Shown: positions 52,062 to 61,040, counted from the first letter of the stretch. The stretch is DNA of 64,000 nt from Rhodospirillales bacterium (GCA_022823235.1 JAJDXO010000030.1:225762-289761), one strand, 5' to 3'. Notes: generated by a model not told the origin, from the sequence alone. A program made the numbers and translations.

Positions 52062-52961
52062 CTAGTCGTCCACCGGGGGGTACCGGCCCGCCACGCCGCC
52101 AAAGGGTTCGTCCCGTTCGCGCAGCGCTTCCTTGATGCCTTTCTCCTTTATTTTCCTGTTGAAGTCGCCGAGCGCCTTCAGCCGGTGGGCAACGGAGATG
52201 TACTCGCCGCTGACCCGCAGGGAATGGGAGTACCCCATCTGGTCGAAGATGCGATTGACCAATGTTTTCGAAAGAGACAGCAGTTCGGAATCGATGTTGG
52301 CGATTCGTCTGGCGATGGTCCAGGTGGTTTCCTCGAGTTGATCGTTGGCGACCACGTGGTTGGCCATTCCGTAATGGAGCATCTCCTTGGCCGTGAGCGA
52401 GTCGCCGGTAAGGGACAACTCCTTGGCCTTCTTGAGCCCCACGTGCCACGAAAAGATGGCGATCTCCTCGCCGGGCGCCATGGATCTGGCCGGCGGGTAG
52501 CCGAGGCGGGCGTCCTCGCCGGCGATCAGCAAATCGCAGGCGAGCGCAATGCCGGTGCCGCCGCCGAGGCAGTAGCCATGGACCTGGGCAATGACCGGTT
52601 TCCAGCAGTTCCATATCTCCAGGGACCGTTCAATATGTCCCTGTACCTGCGCCCGGCTGTCCCAAACGCCGACCCCGATCCCGGGGCCGTCGTGGTTCTT
52701 CACCAGTTCGTCCCAGGTTTCGGGTCCGAGATGCTTGGGTGAATTTCCCATTTCCGGGCTCAATTCGTGGCCCGCGCAAAAGCAGGTTCCGGCGCCTTTG
52801 ATGATGATCACCCGGACCTCGGTATCGGTCTCCGCCGTCTTGAGGGCATCGCTGAGCTCGTCGAGCATTGGCCAGCTGAGGGCGTTCCGCCTGTCGGGCA
52901 TGTTCAAGGTAATGGTCGCAATCCGGTCGTCGACCTCATAGAGAATTTTTTCGTAGGGCAT
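52062..52961 (-). CDS. Enoyl-CoA hydratase/isomerase family protein
   Basis: 299 aa crotonase fold. Oxyanion-hole strands are CAGHELSPEMG near residue 65 and GYCLGGGTGIALACD near residue 130. The position of the second catalytic Glu carries Asp/Leu-type residues, so hydratase activity is not certain and hydrolase or isomerase is possible. Divergent from a TetR gene with 85 bp between. Confidence 0.88.
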   Translation of the reverse strand: MPYEKILYEVDDRIATITLNMPDRRNALSWPMLDELSDALKTAETDTEVRVIIIKGAGTCFCAGHELSPEMGNSPKHLGPETWDELVKNHDGPGIGVGVWDSRAQVQGHIERSLEIWNCWKPVIAQVHGYCLGGGTGIALACDLLIAGEDARLGYPPARSMAPGEEIAIFSWHVGLKKAKELSLTGDSLTAKEMLHYGMANHVVANDQLEETTWTIARRIANIDSELLSLSKTLVNRIFDQMGYSHSLRVSGEYISVAHRLKALGDFNRKIKEKGIKEALRERDEPFGGVAGRYPPVDD

Positions 52962-53046
52962 AATCAGTATCCTGCCGGGGTTGACATCGGCCTAGGAGCG
53001 ACCTTTCTTGAGCAGCAAGACGAGAAATTCCGAAGGAACGAGCAGC

Positions 53047-53688
53047 ATGAGTGATCCAATGGCCGTCGGCCTGAGTGTCCGCGAACGAAACAAGCAAGAC
53101 AAGCTCAGGCGGATAAAACTGGCCGCGCGCGAGCTGTTTATCGAAAAAGGCTTCCACGAGGCAACAACGCGCGGCATTGCCCAGCGGGCCGACGTCGGCT
53201 TCGGTACGCTATTTCGGTACGCGAGCGACAAGCGGGATCTCCTCTTCCTGATCTACAACGACGATTTCGACGAGCTCGCCGATACGGCGTTCGCCGGACG
53301 GACCGAAGATGCGCCGCTGATCGATCAACTCATGCAGATCTTCACCAACTTCTATGAGTTTTTCGCGGCGCGGCCGGAGCTCGCGCGCGACCTGTTGCGC
53401 GAAGTCAGCTTCTTCCAGGGCGGGGAGCAGGCCGATCGTTTCAACGGCGGCGTCCTCCGAATCGAGCGGCAGTTCGTCGACATGATCTCCAAAATGCAGC
53501 AGCAGGGCCGGATCGTTCAGGGCGAAGAGCCCGAAGCCGTTTTCGGCGTTCTGTGGAGCATCTACCGGGCGCAGATTCGGGAGTGGCTCCGTCAGCCCGA
53601 TCCCGACCTCGACGAAGGGCTTGAAACCCTCCGTCTCTATCTCCGGCTGGTGATTGAGGGATTGGTTCCGAATCCCGACCTCCCGTAG
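53047..53688 (+). CDS. TetR/AcrR-family regulator
   Basis: 213 aa. HTH domain RIKLAARELFIEKGFHEATTRGIAQRADVGFGTLFRYASDKRD in two parts (about residues 20-62) followed by a helical ligand domain. ATG 53047 is supported by GAAGGA upstream. It is divergent from the acyl-CoA operon and upstream of a MaoC-type gene, and probably senses an acyl-CoA. Confidence 0.9.
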   Translation: MSDPMAVGLSVRERNKQDKLRRIKLAARELFIEKGFHEATTRGIAQRADVGFGTLFRYASDKRDLLFLIYNDDFDELADTAFAGRTEDAPLIDQLMQIFTNFYEFFAARPELARDLLREVSFFQGGEQADRFNGGVLRIERQFVDMISKMQQQGRIVQGEEPEAVFGVLWSIYRAQIREWLRQPDPDLDEGLETLRLYLRLVIEGLVPNPDLP

Positions 53689-53735
53689 TTTCCCGGCCGA
53701 CGCCCCGGCGAGCGTCCGGCGGGGACTGTTTTGCC

Positions 53736-53741
53736 TATAAT
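53736..53741 (+). promoter_or_regulatory. Possible -10 element before the MaoC-type gene
   Basis: Consensus TATAAT, 74 bp before the ATG at 53810. The -35 region is not convincing. Confidence 0.35.
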
Positions 53742-53762
53742 AGCGGTGTACCGCGGCTGCGC

Positions 53763-53790
53763 AAAAAAATATGATCACGATCATTTTTTA
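53763..53790. promoter_or_regulatory. AT-flanked palindrome, putative operator
   Basis: ATGATC-AC-GATCAT flanked by an A-run on the left and a T-run on the right, forming an extended dyad. The two-base centre makes a hairpin terminator unlikely. It lies 20 bp before the MaoC-type start, downstream of the possible -10, so it could be the TetR protein's site. Confidence 0.42.
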
Positions 53791-53809
53791 ATCGGGAGGC
53801 GAAGGTGAA

Positions 53810-54670
53810 ATGGCGGATCTTGTCGAGGCGTTCAAGAAGGCAATCGGCCACAGCGCGGCAATCGAGGACGTGATTACCGCGAATCAGGCGCACCGGTTGA
53901 GCGTCACGCTGGGTCGGAGCGATCCTCCCCTGTCCGAAGGCGACCCGGTCCCGCCGGCCTGGCATCAGATATTTTTTCCGGGTCTTCGCCCACCGGACGA
54001 GCTCGGTCCCGACGGCATGGCCGTGGAGGTCGTGGGCGGCCCCGACGACCCTCTGCCAAGACGGATGTTCGCCGGCAACCGGATGACATTTCACGGCCCC
54101 CTTCGTGTCGGCGATCACGCGAGGCGGGTCATGACGCTCCGCGACGTGAACGTAAAGCAGGGCCGCTCGGGCCGGCTGGTATTCGCCACCTATGGACTGG
54201 AAATTTCGGGCGCCAACGGCTTGGCCATCGACGACGAGTGGGATCTGGTCTTTCGCGAGGCGGCGAAGCCTGGCGAAAACAATAAAATGCCGCCGACCGA
54301 ACCCGCACCCGACGATTATGAATGGGAGCAGGTAATCACACCCGATGCCGTGATGCTGTTCCGCTACTCGGCGTGCACGTTCAATCCTCATCGGATCCAT
54401 TACGACTTTCCCTATGTGACCGGGGTCGAGGGTTATCCCGGGCTGGTCGTGCACGGACCGCTGACGTCGACGCTCCTGTTTAATCTCGCCATGGACAACA
54501 TGCCGGGCGGAACGATGAAGACCTTCCGGCAACGGGCCCGCGCGCCGTTGTTCGGCGGCAATCCGATCCGGCTCCTCGGCCGGCCGGGCGAAGACGGAAA
54601 TTCCTGCGAACTCTGGGCGGTTGCGCCGGACGGCGGAATCGCGATGGAGGCCTCCGCTACATTTGGCTAG
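53810..54670 (+). CDS. FAS1-like/HTD2-type MaoC hydratase
   Basis: 286 aa, double hot-dog. The N-terminal FAS1-like dehydratase domain has GPLRVGDHARRV. The C-terminal half carries RYSACTFNPHRIHYD, the hydratase motif with catalytic Asn/His-type residues, and GLVVHGPLTSTLLF. Such proteins hydrate mesaconyl-, itaconyl- or 3-enoyl-type CoA esters. Its TAG stop and the stop of the convergent LysR gene share one CTAG. Confidence 0.85.
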   Translation: MADLVEAFKKAIGHSAAIEDVITANQAHRLSVTLGRSDPPLSEGDPVPPAWHQIFFPGLRPPDELGPDGMAVEVVGGPDDPLPRRMFAGNRMTFHGPLRVGDHARRVMTLRDVNVKQGRSGRLVFATYGLEISGANGLAIDDEWDLVFREAAKPGENNKMPPTEPAPDDYEWEQVITPDAVMLFRYSACTFNPHRIHYDFPYVTGVEGYPGLVVHGPLTSTLLFNLAMDNMPGGTMKTFRQRARAPLFGGNPIRLLGRPGEDGNSCELWAVAPDGGIAMEASATFG

Positions 54671-55575
54671 AGCCCGGCCGCGATGTCGGAGATCAGATTG
54701 CGCATCCATGTGTGACCGGGGTCCCGGTCAAACTTGTAGTGCCAGGCCAGATGCGCTTCGTGAGGCGCCACATCCATCGGCAGCCGGCGCACCTCGAGGC
54801 CGGCGATCGGCGCAAAGTGTTCGGCAATCCGGCTCGCGACGGTGGCAATGAGTTCGGTTCCCGGCAACAGGAACGGAATGACCAGCATGTGCGGAACGCT
54901 CACCGCGACGCGCCGCCGCCGGTCCATCCCGTTGAGCTTTATGTCGATTCGACTGACCGAGGTCGCGTTGGGTTGAAGACTGATATGCGGGTAGGCGAGA
55001 TAGTCTTCGAGGGAAAATGTCCCGTCCAGTGCGGGATGGTCCTTTCGCAGCACACAGACAAGCCTCTCCTCGAACAAAAACTGCGACCGCAGGCGGGGAG
55101 AAAGGTCGGTCGGCAACAGAGCCGCCGACAGCTCGGCTTCACCGGATTCGACGAGATCGATTCCCGGTACATAGGCGGTGCTCATAACCGCGACCGAAAT
55201 ACCGGGCGCTTCCACCGCCAGCCGGCTCTTGATCCGGGGCAGCAGTAAAAACGCCGCGTCCTCGGCCATGGCGATGGTAAAGGAGCGTTGTGCCGTTGCC
55301 GGATCGAACCCGCCGCCGTCGCTGATGGTGATTTCCAACTGCTGGAGCGCCTCGCGAATGGGCTCATGAAGTTCCAGGGCGCGGGGCGTGGGTTCCATGC
55401 CATAGGAGGATCTGACCAATAGTTGGTCGTCAAACAGCTTGCGCAGACGGGAGAGAGCATTGCTCATCGCCGGCTGGCTCAGCCCGACGGACTGTCCGGC
55501 CTTGGTTACCTGACGGTGTTGCATGAGGGCATCGAACGCCGTCAGCAGATTGAGATCTATGGAGTTCAAATTCAT
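54667..55575 (-). CDS. LysR-family regulator (NodD-like subgroup)
   Basis: 302 aa starting MNLNSIDLNLLTAFDALM; HTH VTKAGQSVGLSQPAMSNALSRLR near residues 23-45. Closer to the NodD/LinR subgroup than the LysR at 14329. Divergent from the binding protein, PrpF-like and LigI-like genes, which it probably regulates. Confidence 0.9.
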   Translation of the reverse strand: MNLNSIDLNLLTAFDALMQHRQVTKAGQSVGLSQPAMSNALSRLRKLFDDQLLVRSSYGMEPTPRALELHEPIREALQQLEITISDGGGFDPATAQRSFTIAMAEDAAFLLLPRIKSRLAVEAPGISVAVMSTAYVPGIDLVESGEAELSAALLPTDLSPRLRSQFLFEERLVCVLRKDHPALDGTFSLEDYLAYPHISLQPNATSVSRIDIKLNGMDRRRRVAVSVPHMLVIPFLLPGTELIATVASRIAEHFAPIAGLEVRRLPMDVAPHEAHLAWHYKFDRDPGHTWMRNLISDIAAGL

Positions 55576-55678
55576 TTATTGAATGTGCCACATAAAAAAC
55601 ATCAATTTCAATTATGATGAACCAAGTGATATTCTTTCGCAAATTCATTGGTCAATGTTGTTCGCGGGAGTGTGTGGG

Positions 55679-56566
55679 ATGTCAAAATTCGTAATCCAAC
55701 CCCATGGCCGGCTGCAGGAAGCGGTCGCTCACGAGAAGGGGTATTTTTCCGATGAAGGCCTCGACTATGAGATCACGGGCGGTGAAATCGCCGGCCGGGA
55801 GAAGAAGGTCGACGAAGCCGGGGATGTGGTCGAGATCAAGCAGGGCGCGTACGAGTCCTACGAGGCCGGCAAAGGGAACAAGGGCCGCAAATCCGATATC
55901 AGCTGTGCCTGCCATTGGGCGGTCAACCAAGCGGCCGCGAGCGATGTGGGGAGGCTGTGGGGCGGCGCCTACGTCGTGACCCCCGGCGGCATCATGGTGC
56001 CCGAGGACTCGGATATCCGGCGGCCCGAAGACCTGGCGGGCAGGGAAGTCGCCGTCGGTTATCATTCGGGCAGCCATTTCACGACGATTCAGGCGCTGGA
56101 GCCGTTCATTCCGCGTGACCAAATAAATCTCAAGTTCGTCGGGCTGCCGTGGCAGCGGGTGGATGTCGGCGTGGACCGCGATGTGCCGGCGACCAGCTTG
56201 TGGGGCATCACCTACCAGGCGGGAGCGCAACTGGGGCTCCGCAAGATCGCCGATACCGGCTTCATGATCGCCTTCATGTTCCCGCACGAGGTCGACGAAG
56301 CCGATGTCCAAAAATACATGAATGCGCTCAAGCGGGCGCAGATGGATGTCGATCTGGAACCGGAGAAGTACAAGCATCATTTCGAGCCACAGATTCCAGA
56401 GCGCTACCGGGACAAGATCGACGTGCGGCTTTTCGATGCGGGCGAGCGGATCGTTTTCCTGCCGTACACGGAGGAAACCTTCGCCAAGACCCAGGACTGG
56501 ATTCACGAACGGGGCATTTTTGACGAACGCCCCGAGTACGAGTTTAGCGCCGCCGTTTCCGGTTAG
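55679..56566 (+). CDS. ABC/NMT1-type substrate-binding fold protein without signal peptide
   Basis: 295 aa with the periplasmic-binding fold of the NMT1/SsuA type: HEKGYFSDEGLDYEI near residue 19, PEDLAGREVAVGYHSGSHF near residue 117. The N-terminus MSKFVIQPHGRLQ is not a signal peptide, and ATG 55655 would add only eight residues. So it may act as a cytoplasmic enzyme or sensor rather than a transport component; no permease genes adjoin. Confidence 0.8.
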   Translation: MSKFVIQPHGRLQEAVAHEKGYFSDEGLDYEITGGEIAGREKKVDEAGDVVEIKQGAYESYEAGKGNKGRKSDISCACHWAVNQAAASDVGRLWGGAYVVTPGGIMVPEDSDIRRPEDLAGREVAVGYHSGSHFTTIQALEPFIPRDQINLKFVGLPWQRVDVGVDRDVPATSLWGITYQAGAQLGLRKIADTGFMIAFMFPHEVDEADVQKYMNALKRAQMDVDLEPEKYKHHFEPQIPERYRDKIDVRLFDAGERIVFLPYTEETFAKTQDWIHERGIFDERPEYEFSAAVSG

Positions 56567-56610
56567 AGCAGTATCCGGCCAGATTGAACCATTTGACCGG
56601 ATACTGCTCT
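56565..56610. repeat. Intergenic palindromic repeat
   Basis: Perfect 14-bp arms AGAGCAGTATCCGG and CCGGATACTGCTCT around an 18-bp centre. The left arm begins inside the stop codon of the gene before it. Its sequence style resembles dispersed AGAGCA...TGCTCT palindromes of alphaproteobacteria. A transcript would form a long hairpin, but there is no T-run. Confidence 0.75.
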
Positions 56611-56648
56611 GGGTACGGCGTGCTATAGACCCCCGTAGGTCCCCCTAA

Positions 56649-56685
56649 GCGCGGGATGGGCGCCCGTCCGTCCCGCGCATTTTTT
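56649..56685 (+). terminator. Rho-independent terminator
   Basis: Stem GCGCGGGA/TCCCGCGC with a 14-nt GC-rich loop, followed by A and six T. About 80 bp after the binding-protein stop and before the PrpF-like gene. Confidence 0.75.
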
Positions 56686-56766
56686 GCCGTCACGCCGTTG
56701 TCCGCCAAGCGACCGGGATTTTCGGCGGGAATGGCGCTCGGGCGCAGTCCAAGTATAATCCGGCCC

Positions 56767-57882
56767 ATGAGTCAGACAGCCATTCCTTGCGTCATGATGC
56801 GCGGCGGCACCTCCAAGGGCGCCTATTTCCGCGCAGACGATTTGCCGGCCGACCCGGCCATTCGGGACGCGGTTCTGCTGTCGGTGATGGGATCTCCCGA
56901 TGATCGGCAGATCGACGGCATGGGCGGGGCCAACCCGCTAACCAGCAAGGTCGGCGTGGTCGGCCGCTCGGAGCGCGACGGCGTCGATCTCGAATACCTG
57001 TTCGTCCAGGTCGCGGTCGATGAACCGCGTGCCACCACACTCCAGAACTGCGGCAATATCCTGGCCGGGGTCGGGCAATTCGCCATCGAAGCGGGGATGA
57101 TCGAGGGCCGCGATCCGGAGACCACGCTTCGGGTCTACATGGCGAATTCGGACAGTTTGTGCGACGTGACCTTCCCGTCGCCGGACGGACAACCGCAATA
57201 TGACGGCGAGGCGCGGATCGACGGCGTGCCGGGTGCCGCGGCGCCGGTGATGATCAACTTCCTCGACATGGCGGGCTCGTTGTGCGGTGCGTTGCTCCCG
57301 ACCGGGAACGTGCGGGACGAGGTGTTGGGCGTGCCGGTCACCATGATCGACAACGGGATGCCCGTGGTTTGCATCAATGCCGAATCCCTGGGCCGCACCG
57401 GCTACGAAAGCCGCGACGAGTTGAATGGGGATACGCAACTCAAGGAACGGCTTGAGGAAATCCGGCTGGCGGTGGGCGGGATGATGAATCTGGGCGACGT
57501 CGCCGAGAAGACGGTTCCCAAGATGACTTTGGTCGCACCGCCGCAGGCGGGCGGCGCGGTCTGCACCCGGTCCTTTATTCCCCATGACTGCCATGCCGCT
57601 ATCGGCGTGTTCGCGGCCGTCTCCGTCGCAACCGCCTGCGCCGTCGAGGGTTCAGCGGCTGCCGAGGTTGCGCAATTGCCGGAAGGCTCGCCAAAGCTCA
57701 TGTCCGTCGAGCACCCGACGGGCGAGTTCTCGGTGGAAATGGAGTTGGAAGGCTCGGCGGCGAGTCCGGTAATCCAGCGGGCCGCACTGCTCAGGACGGC
57801 GCGCCGCCTATTCGAAGGCAGCGTACTGATCCCCAAATCGGTTTGGGACGGACATCAATCCAGGCCATTGGCCGCCGAATAA
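56767..57882 (+). CDS. PrpF/LigU-type tautomerase (probable 4-oxalomesaconate tautomerase)
   Basis: 371 aa of the PrpF family: MMRGGTSKGAYF near residue 8 with the conserved MRGGTSKG, GSPDDRQIDGMGGANPLTSKV near residue 43, LQNCGNILAGVG near residue 93. PrpF/GalD/LigU proteins isomerise unsaturated tricarboxylates. The LigI-like lactonase 18 bp downstream makes LigU (4-oxalomesaconate tautomerase) the best fit. ATG 56767 begins MSQTAIPCVMMRGG. Confidence 0.85.
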   Translation: MSQTAIPCVMMRGGTSKGAYFRADDLPADPAIRDAVLLSVMGSPDDRQIDGMGGANPLTSKVGVVGRSERDGVDLEYLFVQVAVDEPRATTLQNCGNILAGVGQFAIEAGMIEGRDPETTLRVYMANSDSLCDVTFPSPDGQPQYDGEARIDGVPGAAAPVMINFLDMAGSLCGALLPTGNVRDEVLGVPVTMIDNGMPVVCINAESLGRTGYESRDELNGDTQLKERLEEIRLAVGGMMNLGDVAEKTVPKMTLVAPPQAGGAVCTRSFIPHDCHAAIGVFAAVSVATACAVEGSAAAEVAQLPEGSPKLMSVEHPTGEFSVEMELEGSAASPVIQRAALLRTARRLFEGSVLIPKSVWDGHQSRPLAAE

Positions 57883-57900
57883 CCCGAGAGGAAGCAGCGA

Positions 57901-58782
57901 ATGACCGAGTTTGTGCCGGATATCCTGGCGCCGCACCCGGACCCCCGCAAACCGGGCTTTGAAATGCCGGCGAAGGCCTGCGATGCCCACTGTCATGTAT
58001 TCGGCCCCGGGGCGCTGTTCCCTTACGCACCGAACCGCAGCTACACCCCGCCTGACGCATCCAAGACGGATCTGAAAGCTCTTCACGATCACCTGGGAAT
58101 TGAGCGCTGCGTGATCGTTCAGGCGAGCTGCCATGGCACTGACAATTCGGCAACGCTCGATGCCATCGCGACCAGCAACGGCCGTTACAAGGGCGTCGGC
58201 ATGGTCGATGACGATGTCACGGATGAGGAGTTGGCCGATCTGAACGCGGGCGGGGTCCTGGCGGCGAGGTTCAATTTCGTCCGCCATCTCGGCGGACCGC
58301 CGGACCTGGACGTTTTCCACGGCGTCATCCCCCGCATCGCCGAACTCGGCTGGCACGTGGTGCTCCATTTGGATGACCGGGACATGGTCGATTACGAGGA
58401 CATGTTCGCCAAGCTGCCCTTACCGATCGTCATCGATCACATGGGCCGGGTGGACCCGTCCCAGGGCCTTGAAGCCGGGCCCATGCAGACGCTCCTGAAG
58501 TTCATGGAGTACGACAACGTTTGGGTGAAGGTGAGCGGTTCGGAGCGGATCTCCAAGACCGGTTCGCCCTATGACGATGCCGCGGCAATTGCCCGGGCTC
58601 TGGTCGAAAAGGCGCCGGACCGGGTGCTCTGGGGCACCGACTGGCCGCACCCCAACATGAAACCGGGGCAGGTGCCGGACGACGGCGAGTTGGTCGACAT
58701 CATTCCCAAGTTCGCCGTTGACGAAGAACTTCGGCAAAAGCTGCTGGTCGACAACCCCAACCGCCTCTACGGCTTCGACTAG
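57901..58782 (+). CDS. ligI: 2-pyrone-4,6-dicarboxylate lactonase-like amidohydrolase (LigI)
   Basis: 293 aa TIM-barrel hydrolase. H30/H32 in CDAHCHVFGPG, H180 in IDHMGRVD and an Asp near residue 247 in LWGTDWPHPN match the active-site set of LigI. Extended similarity includes FPYAPNRSYTP, VIVQASCHGTDNSAT and the C-terminal KLLVDNPNRLYGFD. Hydrolyses PDC to 4-oxalomesaconate in protocatechuate 4,5-cleavage. No ligAB oxygenase lies within the window. Confidence 0.88.
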   Translation: MTEFVPDILAPHPDPRKPGFEMPAKACDAHCHVFGPGALFPYAPNRSYTPPDASKTDLKALHDHLGIERCVIVQASCHGTDNSATLDAIATSNGRYKGVGMVDDDVTDEELADLNAGGVLAARFNFVRHLGGPPDLDVFHGVIPRIAELGWHVVLHLDDRDMVDYEDMFAKLPLPIVIDHMGRVDPSQGLEAGPMQTLLKFMEYDNVWVKVSGSERISKTGSPYDDAAAIARALVEKAPDRVLWGTDWPHPNMKPGQVPDDGELVDIIPKFAVDEELRQKLLVDNPNRLYGFD

Positions 58783-58880
58783 GGTCAGGACCCATTAAAA
58801 GGTTTTTCGTGAGATTTTCGGGCGATGTTGTCTCGGTTGGACAGGAGACACGGCATGAGCGATTTATTTTGGCTGACGCC
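58782..58880 (+). mobile_element. IS5-like insertion sequence remnant (left end)
   Basis: Begins at the LigI stop with the palindromic GGGTCAGGACCC and a leader ending GGAGACACGGC, then an ATG at 58855 encoding MSDLFWLT, the N-terminus usual for IS5-family transposases. Similarity stops after about eight codons, so only a left-end scar remains. Recognition rests on a short match. Confidence 0.45.
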
Positions 58881-58985
58881 TGAGCCGATTCCTCCTCGCG
58901 ATCAAGAACAAGGTCGGGTCCGGAGAGCGCTCCGACCAGCTGCGGCGATACCGCTCGTTCCTTGCAGGCCCGGCGGCCGGCGATA
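58881..58985. other. Junction between IS scar and ABC operon
   Basis: About 100 bp with no recognisable gene. The 75-codon frame continuing from the transposase start has no similarity and runs into the ATPase gene on the other strand. Confidence 0.5.
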
Positions 58986-60068
58986 TCAGTTGAGCCGACC
59001 ACCCCGTTCCGCGTCGAAAAGGTGGATGTTGCCGGTATCGAGCGCGACATAGATCGCATCGCCCGCGGCGACCGGCAGGTCGGGGTCCACCTTGGCCACC
59101 ATGCGGCGCGCGCCTCCATGGTCGAAAAACAGCAGCGTCGCGTCGCCGAGCGGCTCGATCAGGTTGACGGTCGCCGGCGTCGCGCCGGGTGCGCCGGCCT
59201 CGACGACCAGGACGTGTTCCGAACGCACGCCGAGCACAGCGGCGCGCCCGGCGAGGCCGGAATCGACCGACGCGTCGAGCGTGGCGGTCAGACCGGTGCC
59301 GCGAAATTCCATCGCGCCATCCGCTGCTTCCACGGTGCCGTCGAGGAAGTTCATGGTCGGTATCCCGAAGAACCCCGCGACGAAGTGCGACGCGGGCCGC
59401 CGGTAGATTTCCAGCGGCTGGCCGAGCTGCTCGATGCGGCCGGCATTCATCACCGCGATGCGGTCGGCCATGGTCATCGCCTCGGCCTGGTCGTGGGTGA
59501 CGTAGACGAAGGTTCCGCCGAGCTGTTCGTGCAGGTGCTTGAGCTCGGTGCGCATGTCGACGCGCAGCTTGGCGTCGAGACTCGAAAGCGGTTCGTCCAT
59601 CAGGTACACGGACGGGTTGGTGACGATGGTGCGCGCAAGCGCCACGCGCTGCGCCTCGCCGCCGGAACACTGGCCGGGCCGCTTGTCGAGCAGCGGGGCG
59701 ATGTGCATGGCCTCGGCGGCCTCGTGTACGCGGCGGCGAATTTCGCCGGCGTCGATGTCCTTGACCCTCAACCCGAAGGCGATGTTGTCGAACACCGTCA
59801 TGTGCGGGAACAGGGCGAGGTCCTGGAACACCATACCGAGGCCGCGCTCACCGGCCTCGGTATGGGTGACGACGCGATCGCCGATCACGATGTCGCCGCT
59901 GGTCGGCTCGACGAGGCCCGAGATCATGTTGAGGGTCGTCGTCTTGCCGCAGCCGGAAGGGCCGACCAGGATCAGAAACTCGCCGTCATGGATTTCCAGA
60001 TCGATGCCCTTGACGGCGGTGAAGCTGCCGAATTCCTTGACCAGATCCTTGAGTACGATACCCGCCAT
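58986..60068 (-). CDS. ABC importer ATPase (UgpC/MalK type)
   Basis: 360 aa. Walker A GPSGCGKTT near residue 36, Q-loop MVFQDLALFPHMTV, signature QCSGGEAQR (LSGGQ variant), Walker B and D-loop VYLMDEPLSSLD, H-loop VTHDQAEA, then a TOBE domain (GVRSEHV). Typical of sugar, polyol or glycerol-3-phosphate importers. Last gene of the operon, 27 bp after the permease gene. Confidence 0.93.
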   Translation of the reverse strand: MAGIVLKDLVKEFGSFTAVKGIDLEIHDGEFLILVGPSGCGKTTTLNMISGLVEPTSGDIVIGDRVVTHTEAGERGLGMVFQDLALFPHMTVFDNIAFGLRVKDIDAGEIRRRVHEAAEAMHIAPLLDKRPGQCSGGEAQRVALARTIVTNPSVYLMDEPLSSLDAKLRVDMRTELKHLHEQLGGTFVYVTHDQAEAMTMADRIAVMNAGRIEQLGQPLEIYRRPASHFVAGFFGIPTMNFLDGTVEAADGAMEFRGTGLTATLDASVDSGLAGRAAVLGVRSEHVLVVEAGAPGATPATVNLIEPLGDATLLFFDHGGARRMVAKVDPDLPVAAGDAIYVALDTGNIHLFDAERGGRLN

Positions 60069-60095
60069 GGGTCGCTCCTTTCTCGTCCGCCGCCG

Positions 60096-61040
60096 TCAGC
60101 GGCGCATCATGCCGAAGCTGAAGCCCTTCACCAGATGCTTCTGGATGAGGACGCCCATGATAACGACCGGAATGGTGATCACCGTGCCGATCGCCGCCTG
60201 CGGACCGTAGAGCCGGCCTTCGGAAGCGCTCTGGAACTTGTTGAGCAGCACGGGAAGCGTCGAAACGTCGGGATGGGTGAGCGTCAGGGCCAGCAGGAAT
60301 TCCCCCCAGCTCAGAATGAACACGAACAGGAAGGTGACCACCATTCCCGACGCGACCAGCGGCAGCACCACCTTGCGCAAGGTATAGATGCGCCCGGCCC
60401 CCATCAGCCGGGCGGCGTGCTCCAGCGTGTAAGGCACCTCGTCGATGAAGCTCAGCATCATCCAGATGACGAAGGGGAGTGTCACCGTGGTGTAGAGCGC
60501 GCTGACGCCGGTCCTGGTGTCGAACAGGCTGATCCGCGAACCGAGCAGGGTCTCGGTCGCGAACGGCACCATGACCGCGTAGTACATCAGCAGCGGGATG
60601 GCGATGACGATGGGCGGGATCATGCGCACCATCAGAACCATGTGGCGGAAGGTCGAGCCGCCGACATTGAAGCGCGAGATGGCGTAGGCGAGGAAGGTGC
60701 CCATGAACAGCGCGATCAGGGATGAGATGGTGCAGATCAGCAGCGAGTCGACCAGCGAGCCCCAGATGTTGAAGGGCTGCTCGGTGGCCTCGCGCGCGAC
60801 GCCGGCCTGCTGCACGTCGAAGGCGAAGATCTGCTCGTAGTTCTTGAGCGTCGGATCCTGCGGCAGCCAGTTGGGCGGCCATGTCACCCACTCGCCCGAA
60901 TCCTTGAATGAGGTCTGAATCATCCAGTAGATCGGGAACATGATGATCGCGCCCCAGCCGATCAGCACGGTATGGCGCAACGCCGTCCGTCGGCGGCGCA
61001 AGCGGTCCGCCGCTTTCCTGCCCGTGGCGTCGCCGTTCAC
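60096..61040 (-). CDS. ABC importer permease (MalG-like)
   Basis: 314 aa with about six membrane segments. The EAA motif is EHAARLMGAGRIYTLRKVVLPL near residue 206. GTG start at 61040 overlaps the stop of the other permease by 4 bases; an upstream in-frame extension would run antisense-like through the MalF-type gene and is rejected. N-terminus is Arg-rich before the first helix LIGWGAIIMFPIYWM. Confidence 0.9.
   Translation of the reverse strand: MNGDATGRKAADRLRRRRTALRHTVLIGWGAIIMFPIYWMIQTSFKDSGEWVTWPPNWLPQDPTLKNYEQIFAFDVQQAGVAREATEQPFNIWGSLVDSLLICTISSLIALFMGTFLAYAISRFNVGGSTFRHMVLMVRMIPPIVIAIPLLMYYAVMVPFATETLLGSRISLFDTRTGVSALYTTVTLPFVIWMMLSFIDEVPYTLEHAARLMGAGRIYTLRKVVLPLVASGMVVTFLFVFILSWGEFLLALTLTHPDVSTLPVLLNKFQSASEGRLYGPQAAIGTVITIPVVIMGVLIQKHLVKGFSFGMMRR

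Noticed and set aside
58962..60725. 587-codon open frame on the plus strand
   Set aside because: Antisense to the ABC ATPase and permease genes, which carry clear motifs.
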